NCBI GenBank assembly: GCA_046050465.1
Contig: JBJOPS010000061.1
Span: 1-64,000, forward strand
From: Egaibacter sp046050465
Lineage (GTDB): Bacteria > Pseudomonadota > Gammaproteobacteria > Burkholderiales > Burkholderiaceae_C
DNA length: 64,000 bases
Reading direction: 5' to 3'
Shown here: positions 51,879-61,097 of the stretch, piece after piece
Layout of the letters: each line of letters opens with the position of its first letter
Position numbering within the stretch: position 1 is the first letter of the stretch
Made by a program: the position numbers and the translations under genes
Notes under the pieces: model-generated
Seen by the model: the letters and a program-made list of their open reading frames with translations, nothing else
Told to the model about the DNA's origin: nothing
Databases searched by the model: none

Positions 51879-53243
51879 ATGTTGACTATTGTTGCCTTTG
51901 TTGTTGCTCTGGGTTTATTGATAGCCGTTCATGAGTACGGGCACTATCGTGTGGCTGTGCTGTGTGGCGTGAAGGTGTTGCGTTTTTCGATCGGGTTTGG
52001 AAAAGTCATCATCCGCTGGCGACTCAAAGACTCACCGACCGAGTTCGTCATCGGCGCCTTTCCTCTGGGTGGCTACGTCAAAATGCTGGATGAGCGTGAG
52101 GCTCCGGTTGCTCCTGAAGAGCGGCATCGGGCCTTCAATACCCAGCCGTTGAGATCGCGTGCTGCAATTGTTGCTGCCGGACCGATCGCCAACCTGATGT
52201 TGGCAGTCTTGTTGTATTCCGTTGTCAATTGGGGCGGTGTCGACCATCCCAAGGCTATCCTCGCTACACCGCCTGCCGGCTCGGTTGCTGAACGTGCCGG
52301 TATTGCGGGTGGTGAGTTGGTGACGCGAGCTGGCTTTGATGGAGCACCGTCGCATGACGTGGAGTCTTTTGAGGATATGCGCTGGTTACTTACACGAGGT
52401 GCGCTTGAAGGGCGTGACGTAAGGCTGGCCGTGGCCTCCGTTTCCGGGGCGAAAGCCCGCGACATATTGCTGAGGCTGAGCGAGCTTGATGTTAGCAATG
52501 CCGATGCGCAGTTATTTCGCGATATCGGCATCGCTGGCCCCCTTACCAGGCCCGTTATTGGTGAGGTTGTGGCAGACGGTGCTGCATCCAGAGCCGGGCT
52601 ACGGCAGGGCGATCTCGTACTCAAAGTGGGCGGTAACCTGGCAGTAGAAGATGGGCAACAGTTGCGGGAGTGGATCCGTGCTACGGCCAAATCAGGAGAG
52701 CCCGCTGAGACCCGATGGACAATCGAACGCAACGGAGCAAGTCAGGAGCTGCTGGTAAAGCCGGAGAAAAAGCTGGAAGGATCTGTAGCTGTCGGAAAAA
52801 TTGGTGCCTACGTCGGGTCTCCCCCGGAATTTGTAACCGTGCGATATGGTTTTTTTGAAGGTGTTTGGGGGGGCATTACCCGGACGTGGGAAGTTTCGGT
52901 ATTGACGTTACGGATGATGGGCAAAATGCTCATTGGCGAGGCTTCGCTGAAGAATTTGAGCGGGCCTTTGACTATCGCTGACTATGCGGGCAAATCGGCG
53001 AGTTTGGGCTTAACCCAGTATCTGGTTTTCCTGGCATTGATCAGCGTGAGTCTGGGCGTGCTGAATCTGCTTCCGTTACCGGTCCTCGATGGTGGACACC
53101 TGATGTATTATCTTTGGGAAGGTCTTACGGGCAAGGCGGTGTCTGATGTCTGGATGGAGCGCATGCAGCGCGGTGGTGTTGCTGCGCTGATGGCGATGAT
53201 GTTGATCGCCGTATTTAACGACGTGACCAGGCTCTTGGGCTAG
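51879..53243 (+). CDS. rseP: Intramembrane zinc metalloprotease RseP (site-2 protease)
   Basis: 454 residues. The zinc motif H18-E-Y-G-H22 lies in the first membrane segment, and the LDG motif in LPLPVLDGGHLMYY near residue 400 supplies the third ligand. Two periplasmic PDZ domains lie between (about 110-205 and 215-300). Cleaves RseA to release sigma E and clears signal-peptide remnants. It precedes bamA, linking envelope stress and outer-membrane assembly genes. Confidence 0.96.
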   Translation: MLTIVAFVVALGLLIAVHEYGHYRVAVLCGVKVLRFSIGFGKVIIRWRLKDSPTEFVIGAFPLGGYVKMLDEREAPVAPEERHRAFNTQPLRSRAAIVAAGPIANLMLAVLLYSVVNWGGVDHPKAILATPPAGSVAERAGIAGGELVTRAGFDGAPSHDVESFEDMRWLLTRGALEGRDVRLAVASVSGAKARDILLRLSELDVSNADAQLFRDIGIAGPLTRPVIGEVVADGAASRAGLRQGDLVLKVGGNLAVEDGQQLREWIRATAKSGEPAETRWTIERNGASQELLVKPEKKLEGSVAVGKIGAYVGSPPEFVTVRYGFFEGVWGGITRTWEVSVLTLRMMGKMLIGEASLKNLSGPLTIADYAGKSASLGLTQYLVFLALISVSLGVLNLLPLPVLDGGHLMYYLWEGLTGKAVSDVWMERMQRGGVAALMAMMLIAVFNDVTRLLG

Positions 53244-53289
53244 TTTTCTGTGCCGCTTTGTGACGGCGCTCATATTTTCTTGAATACAA

Positions 53290-55581
53290 ATGCAATTTAA
53301 ACGTTTCCGGCTGAAAACCATTGCAGTGGCCAGCGCAATGTTCCTGGTAAGCCACTCTGCTTGGGCGATAGATCCCTTCACCGTACGTGATATTCGGGTT
53401 GAAGGTCTGCAAAGGGTTGAGGCTGGAACTATTTTCTCGTCTTTACCGGTGAGGGTAGGGGATACCTATGACGATGAGAAAGGTACTTCAGCCATTCAGT
53501 CGCTATTTGGTTTGGGTGTTTTCAAGGATGTTCGCATCGAGGTCAATGGCGACATACTGGTTGTGATCGTTGAAGAGCGGCCAACGGTTGCTGATGTTGA
53601 ATTTGCCGGGGCCAAAGAATTTGATAAAGACATTCTCAAAAAGGCCCTGCGTGACGTAGGCTTGGCTGATGGTCGCCCGTTTGACAAGGCACTGGTTGAC
53701 CGCGCCGAGCAGGAGTTGAAGCGCCAGTATATCAATCGCAGTATGTACGCTGCAGAGGTGGTGACGACTGTGACCCCGATTGAGCGCAATCGGGTCAATC
53801 TGACCTTTACCGTTGTGGAAGGCGATACAGCAAAGATCAACGAGATTCGCATTGTGGGTAACAAGGCGTTCAGTGAATCAACTTTGCGTAGCCTGTTTGA
53901 TCTGGATACGAGCGGCTGGCTCAGCTGGTACACCAAGTCCGACCGGTATTCCCGTGTCAAACTGAATGCAGATATCGAATCACTGAAGTCCTACTATCTG
54001 ACTCGCGGATATCTGGAGTTCAGGATTGATTCCACCCAGGTGGCGATTTCGCCTAACAAAAAAGACATTGCCATCACGATCAATGTGACTGAGGGTGAGC
54101 GATTTGTGGTGTCGGGGGTCAAGTTGGAAGGGAATTATCTCGGTAAAGATGATGAATTCAAGTCGCTTGTTTCGGTCCGGCCGGGGCAGGCCTACAACGC
54201 TGATCAGGTAGCCCAGACAACCAAGGCATTCACTGATTATTTTGGTAATTCTGGATATGCGTTTGCCCGTGTCGAAGCGGTTCCAGAGGTTGACCGTACC
54301 AATATGCGCGTTGCGCTGATGTTCCAGGCAGAGCCATCGCGTCGAGCGTATGTTCGACGAATGAATGTTGCAGGAAATAGCCGTACACGAGACGAGGTGA
54401 TTCGTCGGGAATTCCGTCAGTTTGAGGCATCTTGGTATGACGCCGACAAGATCAGGCTTTCCCGCGATCGTGTAGATCGATTAGGCTTTTTTACCGATGT
54501 GAGTGTTGAGACACAAGAGGTTCCAGGGGCCCCTGATCAGGTAGACCTGACATTCAATGTGGTGGAAAAACCAACGGGCAGCATTAGTTTGGGAGCGGGC
54601 GTTTCCAGTGGCGAGGGTCTTGTTTTGACGTTCGGATTCAAACAGGAAAATGCGTTTGGATCCGGTAACTCTGTCGGAATTGATTTGAATACCAGCAAGT
54701 CAAATCGCACAATTGTTTTCAGCACGACGGACTCCTACTTCACGGCTGATGGTGTTTCCCGGACGCTTGATGTTTACTCGAGAAAAACAAGTCCTCTAAG
54801 TGATGAAAGCGCATACAAGCTAGTGACGTCAGGGGCTGGAATACGGTTTGGCATCCCTTTTACGGAGAAAGATACGGTTTATTTTGGTGCTGGCTTTGAA
54901 AACACAAAAATTATTCCGGGGATAAGTCTCCCCAGTGCGTATCTGACGTATGCCAATCAATTCGGCTATTCAAGCACAACCTTGCCCTTAACCGTTGGGT
55001 GGTCACGCGATGGGCGAGACAGTGCGCTTGTCCCTACTACTGGTACGTACCAGCGTGCCAGCACAGAATGGGGGATTGGAGGCGATGCGAAATATCTTCG
55101 TGGCACGTATCAGTACCAGTCATACATCCCGATTAGCAAGCAATACACAGCTGCATTTAATGGGGAGCTTGGACTTGGAAAAACTATTGGTAGCCGTCCT
55201 TATCCTTTGTTCAAGAATTTTTATGGTGGTGGTCTTGGGTCTGTGCGTGGGTTTGATTCGGGGAGCCTGGGGCCACGTGATACGACAACTGACTTATCGT
55301 TGGGGGGGACTAAGAAACTTGTCCTGAATGCTGAAATAATTGCCCCTTTCCCCGGGGCCGGCAATGATCGAACGTTAAGGTGGTACGGATTCGTCGACGT
55401 GGGTAACGTATACGGAGAAACCCAGCCTATTCGCATGAACGAGATGAGGGCTTCGGTGGGCTTGGGTATTAACTGGATTTCACCTGTGGGTCCATTGCGG
55501 TTGTCTTATGCCAAACCTGTTCGTAAATTCAATGGCGATAAAATTCAGACATTGCAATTTCAGATTGGAACTTCCTTCTAA
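53290..55581 (+). CDS. bamA: Outer-membrane protein assembly factor BamA
   Basis: 763 residues. Signal peptide to about residue 26 (HSAWA), five POTRA domains (about 27-345, first begins FTVRDIRVEGLQRVEAGTIF), and a 16-strand Omp85 barrel with the loop-6 motif VRGFDSG and a C-terminal Phe (LQFQIGTSF). Central catalyst of outer-membrane protein insertion. Base composition of the barrel region is more AT-rich than the neighbouring genes. Its stop overlaps the ompH start. Confidence 0.97.
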   Translation: MQFKRFRLKTIAVASAMFLVSHSAWAIDPFTVRDIRVEGLQRVEAGTIFSSLPVRVGDTYDDEKGTSAIQSLFGLGVFKDVRIEVNGDILVVIVEERPTVADVEFAGAKEFDKDILKKALRDVGLADGRPFDKALVDRAEQELKRQYINRSMYAAEVVTTVTPIERNRVNLTFTVVEGDTAKINEIRIVGNKAFSESTLRSLFDLDTSGWLSWYTKSDRYSRVKLNADIESLKSYYLTRGYLEFRIDSTQVAISPNKKDIAITINVTEGERFVVSGVKLEGNYLGKDDEFKSLVSVRPGQAYNADQVAQTTKAFTDYFGNSGYAFARVEAVPEVDRTNMRVALMFQAEPSRRAYVRRMNVAGNSRTRDEVIRREFRQFEASWYDADKIRLSRDRVDRLGFFTDVSVETQEVPGAPDQVDLTFNVVEKPTGSISLGAGVSSGEGLVLTFGFKQENAFGSGNSVGIDLNTSKSNRTIVFSTTDSYFTADGVSRTLDVYSRKTSPLSDESAYKLVTSGAGIRFGIPFTEKDTVYFGAGFENTKIIPGISLPSAYLTYANQFGYSSTTLPLTVGWSRDGRDSALVPTTGTYQRASTEWGIGGDAKYLRGTYQYQSYIPISKQYTAAFNGELGLGKTIGSRPYPLFKNFYGGGLGSVRGFDSGSLGPRDTTTDLSLGGTKKLVLNAEIIAPFPGAGNDRTLRWYGFVDVGNVYGETQPIRMNEMRASVGLGINWISPVGPLRLSYAKPVRKFNGDKIQTLQFQIGTSF

Positions 55582-56105
55582 TGAATAACTTCTTGAGTTC
55601 ATGCCGTTTAGTCCTTCTGCTGGGCACTTTTGCCGTGGCTTCGCAAGGTTGGTCTGAAGAGTTGCGGATAGGATTTGTCAACACGGACCGTGTGCTTAAA
55701 GAGGCCAATACGGCCAAGGCAGCACAAATCAAGCTGGAGCAGGAATTCCTCAGACGTGAGAAGGAAGTCGCCGATTTGGGTGGCACTGTGAAGTCCATGA
55801 CGGAAAAGCTGGAACGCGAAGCGCCAACGCTTTCTGATAGCCAGCGTGTCTCCCGGCAAAAGCAGCTGGTTGAGCAAGACCGCGATTTCCAGCGCAAACG
55901 ACGTGAGTTCCAGGAAGATTTGAGTGCGCGCCGCAACGAAGAGCTGCAGCAGGTTCTGGAGCGTGCGAACAAGGTGATTCGCCAACTGGCGGAAGCTGAC
56001 AAACTGGATCTGATCATGCAGCCCGATCAGGTGGTGTACGTCAGCCCGAAGCACGATATCACTGACAAGGTCATCAAGGCACTGAACGCGACTGGCGCTA
56101 AGTAG
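55581..56105 (+). CDS. Periplasmic chaperone OmpH/Skp family
   Basis: 174 residues. Signal peptide about 1-25 (LLGTFAVASQGWSEE), then the Skp trimer arm: a long charged helix from KIEQEF-like LEQEFLRREKEVADL through RRKREFQEDLSARRNEELQQV. Holds unfolded outer-membrane proteins for BamA. The ATG shares one base with the bamA stop codon. Confidence 0.93.
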   Translation: MNNFLSSCRLVLLLGTFAVASQGWSEELRIGFVNTDRVLKEANTAKAAQIKLEQEFLRREKEVADLGGTVKSMTEKLEREAPTLSDSQRVSRQKQLVEQDRDFQRKRREFQEDLSARRNEELQQVLERANKVIRQLAEADKLDLIMQPDQVVYVSPKHDITDKVIKALNATGAK

Positions 56106-56129
56106 CGCCTTGTCGTGAACGTGTGAAGT

Positions 56130-57119
56130 GTGGTGCTGCGTCTAGGTTCAATTGTCGAGGCACTTGGCGGTGAACTGCACGGCGACCCCGATTTGCAAGT
56201 GCAGGGTCTTGCGTCTCTGGAGTTGGCTTCTCCCCATGAGCTGAGTTTCCTCAGTCATCCCAAATACCAGAAGCAGTTGAGCGCCTCCATGGCGGGCTGT
56301 GTCATTCTGAGCCCCCAGATTTTCTCACTGGCTTTGCGGCAGAAAGCGTGCATCGTCGCGGAACAGCCTTACCTTTACTATGCCAGGGTCACCCAGCTCT
56401 GGAAGCAGGTGCAAAAGGCTGATGTTGCGCCAGCTATTCACCCGAGTGCGGTGGTCAGCCCGGACGCGCAAGTACATCCGCAAGCACAAGTCGGCCCGTT
56501 ATGTGTGGTCGAAAGAGGTGCCCGAATAGGCGCGCAAACCGTATTGCGTTCCAGAGTTACTGTCGGTGAAAATTGTGTCATTGGTGATCGCTGCCTCCTG
56601 CATTCAGGTGTAGTTGTTGGTGCAGATGGCTTTGGCTTTGCCCCGAACGGGAATGCCTGGGAAAAAATCGAACAGCTGGGCGCTGTTCGCATTGGCAATG
56701 ATGTCGAGATAGGGGCCAATACTTGTGTCGATCGGGGTGCCCTGCAGGACACGGTAATTGAGGACGGCGTGAAGCTGGACAACCTGATCCAGATAGGACA
56801 TAACGTGCGGATTGGTGCCAACACGGCCATGGCGGGGTGTGTTGGCGTTGCAGGCAGCGCAACTATCGGCGCGAATTGCACGGTCGGCGGTGGGGCTGTT
56901 ATTCTTGGGCATCTTTCACTCGCAGATGGTGTCAACATTTCGGCGGCATCGGTGGTAACCCGATCCATTCTCAAGGCGGGGCACTACACGGGTATGTTTC
57001 CGATTGATGAAAATGCTGTGTGGGAAAAAAATGCAGCTACGCTGAAGCAATTACACGGTCTTCGTGATCGGGTGCGGTCGCTGGAAAACACATTACAACA
57101 GGTTAAAAAATCATCATGA
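56130..57119 (+). CDS. lpxD: UDP-3-O-(3-hydroxyacyl)glucosamine N-acyltransferase
   Basis: 329 residues from GTG/ATG-type start at 56130 (GTG). Third step of lipid A synthesis. N-terminal uridine-binding domain (1-100) followed by a left-handed beta-helix of hexapeptide repeats, with the catalytic histidine in NLIQIGHNVRIGANTAMAG and a C-terminal helical extension (LRDRVRSLENTLQQVKKSS). Overlaps fabZ by 4 bases. Confidence 0.95.
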   Translation: MVLRLGSIVEALGGELHGDPDLQVQGLASLELASPHELSFLSHPKYQKQLSASMAGCVILSPQIFSLALRQKACIVAEQPYLYYARVTQLWKQVQKADVAPAIHPSAVVSPDAQVHPQAQVGPLCVVERGARIGAQTVLRSRVTVGENCVIGDRCLLHSGVVVGADGFGFAPNGNAWEKIEQLGAVRIGNDVEIGANTCVDRGALQDTVIEDGVKLDNLIQIGHNVRIGANTAMAGCVGVAGSATIGANCTVGGGAVILGHLSLADGVNISAASVVTRSILKAGHYTGMFPIDENAVWEKNAATLKQLHGLRDRVRSLENTLQQVKKSS

Positions 57120-57556
57120 TGGATATTCACCGAATCTTGAAGCAGTTGCCGCACCGATATCCATTTTTGCTGGTGGACAGGGTGTTGGAACTGGACAAAG
57201 GCAAGACCATCAAGGCGCTGAAGAACGTCACGATTAATGAGCCTTTTTTTGAAGGCCATTTTCCGCACCGCCCCGTCATGCCTGGTGTCTTGATGCTTGA
57301 GGCCCTGGCGCAGGCCGCGGCCTTGCTCGCCTTTGATGCCCTCGATACGGCGCCCAATGACCAGATGGTTTACTATTTCGCCGGTATCGATGGTGCGCGA
57401 TTCAAGCGCCCCGTTGAACCAGGGGATCAGTTGATTCTGGAAGTGGAATTGCTCCGCATGAAGGCGGGCATTTTCAAATTCAAGGCACGCGCGCTGGTAG
57501 ACCAGGAGTTGGCCGTTGAAGCCGAGTTGACTTGCGCCATGCGCGCCATAGCGTGA
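57116..57556 (+). CDS. fabZ: 3-hydroxyacyl-[ACP] dehydratase FabZ
   Basis: 146 residues, hotdog fold. Catalytic H48 in EGHFPHRPVMPG and E62 in LMLEALAQA are in place. Dehydrates short and long 3-hydroxyacyl-ACPs, competing with LpxA for 3-hydroxymyristoyl-ACP, which explains its place between lpxD and lpxA. Confidence 0.97.
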   Translation: MMDIHRILKQLPHRYPFLLVDRVLELDKGKTIKALKNVTINEPFFEGHFPHRPVMPGVLMLEALAQAAALLAFDALDTAPNDQMVYYFAGIDGARFKRPVEPGDQLILEVELLRMKAGIFKFKARALVDQELAVEAELTCAMRAIA

Positions 57557-57563
57557 CCCGGCT

Positions 57564-58358
57564 GTGACGACGATTCACGCAACGGCGATTGTTGATCCCA
57601 AAGCCGAGCTCGACAGCTCGGTTTCGGTGGGCCCCTACACGGTCATTGGGCCACACGTCAAAGTTGCTGCAGGCACAACCATCGCGCCGCACTGCGTGAT
57701 TGAAGGCCACACCACCATTGGCCGTGATAACCGCATCTTCCAGTTCAGCTCTCTGGGAGCAATCCCGCAGGACAAAAAGTATGCTGGCGAACCGTGTGAA
57801 CTGATCATTGGTGACAGGAACACGATTCGCGAATTTTGCACTTTCAATATTGGATCTCCAGGTGATACCGGTGTGACCCGTGTTGGCAATGACAACTGGC
57901 TGATGGCTTATGTGCATCTGGCACACGATTGTGTGGTGGGCAACAACACGATATTTGCCAATAATTCCCAGCTGGCAGGCCACGTGCATGTCGGTGACTG
58001 GGTCATTCTGGGCGGGTTTACCGTGGTGCACCAGTTCGTGCGACTCGGTGCCCACAGCATGACTGCGATGTGTTCACTGCTTTTTGCTGATCTGCCGCCG
58101 TTTGTGATGTGTCAGGGGCAACCCGCCGCCGCACGGTCCATGAACTTCGAAGGGTTGCGTCGCCGTGGTTTTTCGCCTGAACGCATATCGGCCGTGAAAG
58201 CCATGCACAAAGCCCTGTACCGTGACGACCTGACGCTTGAGCAGGCTCAGGCGCGTATCGCTGAACTCGCCATGAGCCATAGCGAATCCGCAGCAGATGT
58301 TGAGATGATGCTGTCGTTTCTGAAGCAAGCCTCGCCGCAACGCGGCATTGTTCGTTAA
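57564..58358 (+). CDS. lpxA: UDP-N-acetylglucosamine O-acyltransferase
   Basis: 264 residues, GTG start at 57564. First step of lipid A synthesis. The N-terminal beta-helix begins IHATAIVDPKAELDSSVSVG; catalytic H121 lies in YVHLAHDCVVGN; GGFTVVHQFVRLG and a C-terminal helical domain complete the trimer-forming enzyme. 7 bases after fabZ. Confidence 0.96.
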   Translation: MTTIHATAIVDPKAELDSSVSVGPYTVIGPHVKVAAGTTIAPHCVIEGHTTIGRDNRIFQFSSLGAIPQDKKYAGEPCELIIGDRNTIREFCTFNIGSPGDTGVTRVGNDNWLMAYVHLAHDCVVGNNTIFANNSQLAGHVHVGDWVILGGFTVVHQFVRLGAHSMTAMCSLLFADLPPFVMCQGQPAAARSMNFEGLRRRGFSPERISAVKAMHKALYRDDLTLEQAQARIAELAMSHSESAADVEMMLSFLKQASPQRGIVR

Positions 58359-58365
58359 GAACGCT

Positions 58366-59571
58366 ATGGGCGTCGTGCCGCTTCCATCTGCGGCCCCAGT
58401 GCCCAACCCCCTGTGGACTCTTGTTCCCGAAGCCTGGCCCCAAGTTGCCATGGTGGCCGGAGAAACGTCGGGCGACATGCTCGCCGGCTTGTTGCTGGCT
58501 GGCATGAAGACGCGCTGGCCAGCTTTGCAGTCCCGGGGAATTGGCGGCCCACATATGGCGCAACGCGGCTTCGATGCCCTGTGGTCCAGCGAGAAACTGG
58601 CTGTGCACGGCTACAGCATCGAGGTGCTCAGGCGCTACCGGGAGATCGTTGGCATTCGCAAACAGCTTAAAGCCGGGTTGATGGAGGCACCTCCCAATGT
58701 TTTCATCGGGGTTGACGCGCCCGACTTCAACCTGGATCTTGAGCGAGATCTGAAGGCCTGCGGGATGAAGACCGTGCATTTTGTCTGCCCTTCCATTTGG
58801 GCCTGGCGACCCGAGCGGGTTGAAAAAATTCGCGAGAGCGTGAACCATGTTCTGTGCATCTTTCCATTTGAGGTGGCTTTGCTGGCGCAGCATGGCATTG
58901 CAGCCACCTATGTCGGGCACCCGCTGGCCAGCGTCATTCCTTTGCAGCCGGACCGGGCTGCCGCCCGATCCGCGCTGGGTCTGGATGCTGACGCCAGGGT
59001 TGTAGCCGTTTTGCCGGGCAGCCGCCAGTCCGAAATCAGTCACCTCGCTTTACGGTTTTTTCGGGCTTTAGCCCTCATTAACATTGCGCAACCAGCTATA
59101 AAATTCATAGTGCCTGCTGTACCTCAATGGCGCGAAGCCATCACGCAGGTGGCCCGGGATGCGGGCGTCTATGACCGCGTGCAAATACTCCAGGGCCAAT
59201 CCCATCTGGCGCTGGCTGCCTGTGATGTCACGTTGATTGCCAGTGGAACGGCCACGCTGGAGGCGGCACTTTTCAAGCGGCCCATGGTTATCGCCTACAA
59301 CATGAGTTGGGTATCGTGGCAGCTCATGCGGCGCAAGAAATTGCAGCCCTGGGTGGGGTTACCCAACATTCTGTGTGGCGACTTTGTGGTGCCGGAGCTG
59401 ATTCAGGACGCTGCTACCCCCAGGGCATTGGCCGCAGCGGTTTTGAAGTGGTTTGACGAGCCTGAGAAAATAGTAGCCCTGCAACATCGTTTTCGCGACT
59501 TGCACCTTGAATTGAAACGAGACACATCCCAATTGGCCGCCCATGCGATCCAGAACGTACTTGAAAGCTGA
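58366..59571 (+). CDS. lpxB: Lipid-A-disaccharide synthase
   Basis: 401 residues from ATG 58366 (a TTG at 58348 inside lpxA is possible but unlikely). Condenses lipid X with UDP-diacylglucosamine. Markers: VAMVAGETSGDMLAG near residue 30, IGVDAPDFNLDLERDLK, VCPSIWAWRPERV and LPGSRQSEISHL. The segment FRALALINIAQPAIKFIVPA after LPGSRQSE is encoded by a dispersed repeat copy. The 3' end overlaps rnhB by 29 bases. Confidence 0.94.
   Translation: MGVVPLPSAAPVPNPLWTLVPEAWPQVAMVAGETSGDMLAGLLLAGMKTRWPALQSRGIGGPHMAQRGFDALWSSEKLAVHGYSIEVLRRYREIVGIRKQLKAGLMEAPPNVFIGVDAPDFNLDLERDLKACGMKTVHFVCPSIWAWRPERVEKIRESVNHVLCIFPFEVALLAQHGIAATYVGHPLASVIPLQPDRAAARSALGLDADARVVAVLPGSRQSEISHLALRFFRALALINIAQPAIKFIVPAVPQWREAITQVARDAGVYDRVQILQGQSHLALAACDVTLIASGTATLEAALFKRPMVIAYNMSWVSWQLMRRKKLQPWVGLPNILCGDFVVPELIQDAATPRALAAAVLKWFDEPEKIVALQHRFRDLHLELKRDTSQLAAHAIQNVLES
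59063..59113 (-). repeat. Dispersed palindromic repeat, copy R12 (in CDS)
   Basis: Minus-strand reading: CACTAT-GAATTTT-ATAGCTG, then GTTGCGCAATGTT and ATGAGGGCTAAAGCCC. In frame in lpxB between two conserved blocks. Confidence 0.85.
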
Positions 59572-60160
59572 GCAGGTTTCCCTTGTGTGGGACACGCCCG
59601 GCCTGATTGCCGGCGTGGACGAGGCCGGTCGTGGCCCGCTGGCAGGGCCCGTGGTGGCTGCTGCCGTGATCCTGGATGAGAAAAACCCGATTCGCGGGTT
59701 GGCTGACTCCAAAACGCTCACAGCCTTGCGCCGGGAAAAGCTGTTCGATGAAATCCGCGCCAAGGCGCTTTGCTGTTCCATTGCCGAAGCCAGCGTGGAG
59801 GAAATTGATCGCCTGAATATTCTTCAGGCCACCATGCTGGCCATGCGCCGGGCGGTGGAAGGGTTACGGCTCAAACCCGCCAAGGTGCTGATTGATGGCA
59901 ACCGCATCCCGGTGATGGACGTTCTGGCAGAGGCCATCGTGAAGGGAGATTCACTGATTCCGGCGATTTCTGCAGCCTCCATTCTGGCCAAGGTTTCGCG
60001 GGACCGCTGGTGTGCAGAGCTTGATCTGGCTTATCCGCAATACGGTTTTGCAGGACACAAGGGTTATGGAACCGCCGAACATCTGGTGGCACTGCGTGAG
60101 CACGGCGCCTGTCCGCAACATCGAAAAACGTTCTCGCCGGTGGCGCAGGTGTTGAAATGA
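59543..60160 (+). CDS. rnhB: Ribonuclease HII
   Basis: 205 residues. Removes RNA from RNA-DNA hybrids, including misincorporated ribonucleotides. The first block GVDEAGRGPLAGPVVAAAVI has the metal-binding DE pair; LADSKTLTALRREKL and the later Asp in VLIDGNRIPV and acidic residue of DLAYPQYGFAGHKGYGT follow. Starts inside lpxB; ends overlapping the methyltransferase (ATGA). Confidence 0.96.
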   Translation: MRSRTYLKAEQVSLVWDTPGLIAGVDEAGRGPLAGPVVAAAVILDEKNPIRGLADSKTLTALRREKLFDEIRAKALCCSIAEASVEEIDRLNILQATMLAMRRAVEGLRLKPAKVLIDGNRIPVMDVLAEAIVKGDSLIPAISAASILAKVSRDRWCAELDLAYPQYGFAGHKGYGTAEHLVALREHGACPQHRKTFSPVAQVLK

Positions 60161-60942
60161 CCGGTTCAGCCCAGTCCCTGGTTACCCATATCACGTCGCG
60201 TGACAACCCGCTGCTCAAGGACCTGCGCAAGCTGTCAGCCGATTCCACGGCTTACCGCAAGCAGGGGCGGTTCTGGGTGGAGGGCGATCACTTGTGCCGC
60301 GCCGCCCTGCTGCGTCGCTGTAAACCAAAAATAGCGGTATTTTCGGAGGGTTTTTGGCCTCTAGCCCCCGCGGAATATACGCGAGCAGCTATCAAAAATA
60401 TAGTGATCGCCGATGCACTGTTTACAGAACTCAGTGGTCTGGAATCACCCGCCCCATTCGGCTTTGTGATGGACATGCCGCAGGATGTGGCTCTGCAGCC
60501 CCTGGCCGCCACCGTCATTCTGGATCGTGTGCAAGATGCTGGCAACGTGGGCGCCATCCTGCGCAGCGCGGGCGCATTTGGCTTTCGGCAGGTGATTGCG
60601 CTGCGCGCAACGGCTGCACTGTGGTCGCCCAAGGTGCTGCGCGCCGGAATGGGGGCGCACTTTGGTCTGTCGTTGCTGGAAGGGCTGGAGTTGTCCTCGC
60701 TGGACGCATTGAAGGTACCCATCGTGGTGACCAGCTCGCATCAGGGGGAGCTGATCCACAACCTGCGCCTGCCGCAGCCGTGTGCCTGGGCCATGGGCCA
60801 CGAAGGGCAGGGAGTCTGCCCGGAATTGATGGCGCGTGCGGCTGTTCACGTGCGTATTGGTCAGCCGGGCGGCGAGGAGTCGCTCAATGTAGCGGCGGCA
60901 GCGGCCATTTGTCTGCATGCCAGCAGTCTGGCAAGCGGCTAG
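60157..60942 (+). CDS. TrmH/SpoU-family RNA methyltransferase
   Basis: 261 residues. N-terminal RNA-binding L30e-like domain (begins ITSRDNPLLKDLRKLS, about 10-95) and a C-terminal knotted SPOUT domain with the three family motifs: ILDRVQDAGNVGAILRSAGA, WAMGHEGQGV and QPGGEESLNVAAAAAICLH. Methylates 2'-O in rRNA or tRNA; exact target unknown (RlmB-like or TsnR-like). A dispersed repeat copy codes for the variable stretch joining the two domains. Likely last gene of the cluster; a promoter for carA follows. Confidence 0.9.
   Translation: MTGSAQSLVTHITSRDNPLLKDLRKLSADSTAYRKQGRFWVEGDHLCRAALLRRCKPKIAVFSEGFWPLAPAEYTRAAIKNIVIADALFTELSGLESPAPFGFVMDMPQDVALQPLAATVILDRVQDAGNVGAILRSAGAFGFRQVIALRATAALWSPKVLRAGMGAHFGLSLLEGLELSSLDALKVPIVVTSSHQGELIHNLRLPQPCAWAMGHEGQGVCPELMARAAVHVRIGQPGGEESLNVAAAAAICLHASSLASG
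60330..60408 (-). repeat. Dispersed palindromic repeat, copy R13 (in CDS)
   Basis: Minus-strand reading: CACTAT-ATTTTTG-ATAGCTG, then CTCGCGTATATTCCGC, then GGGGGCTAGAGGCC, AAAAACCCTCCG and AAAATACCGCTAT. The longest copy, about 79 bases, showing that the tail extends past GAGGCC. In frame inside the methyltransferase gene. Confidence 0.9.
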
Positions 60943-60968
60943 CGCCGGATAGGGGCGCGGGGCTCCGC

Positions 60969-60974
60969 TATAAT
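60969..60974 (+). promoter_or_regulatory. Likely carA promoter -10 box
   Basis: A perfect TATAAT 124 bases before the carA start and 27 bases after the methyltransferase stop, without an obvious -35 hexamer. The roughly 120-base leader before carA may carry pyrimidine or arginine control; no known element was recognised. Confidence 0.6.
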
Positions 60975-61097
60975 GGGAGGCTTCCCAGAAAACAGCCGTC
61001 CCAAGCGCATTTCGAGCAAATTTCCCTCACAAAAGTAAACGCCAAGAGGCTTTCTTGAGCGCGTTTGGGCACACCCGTAATCCATTCGGAGAACCCT

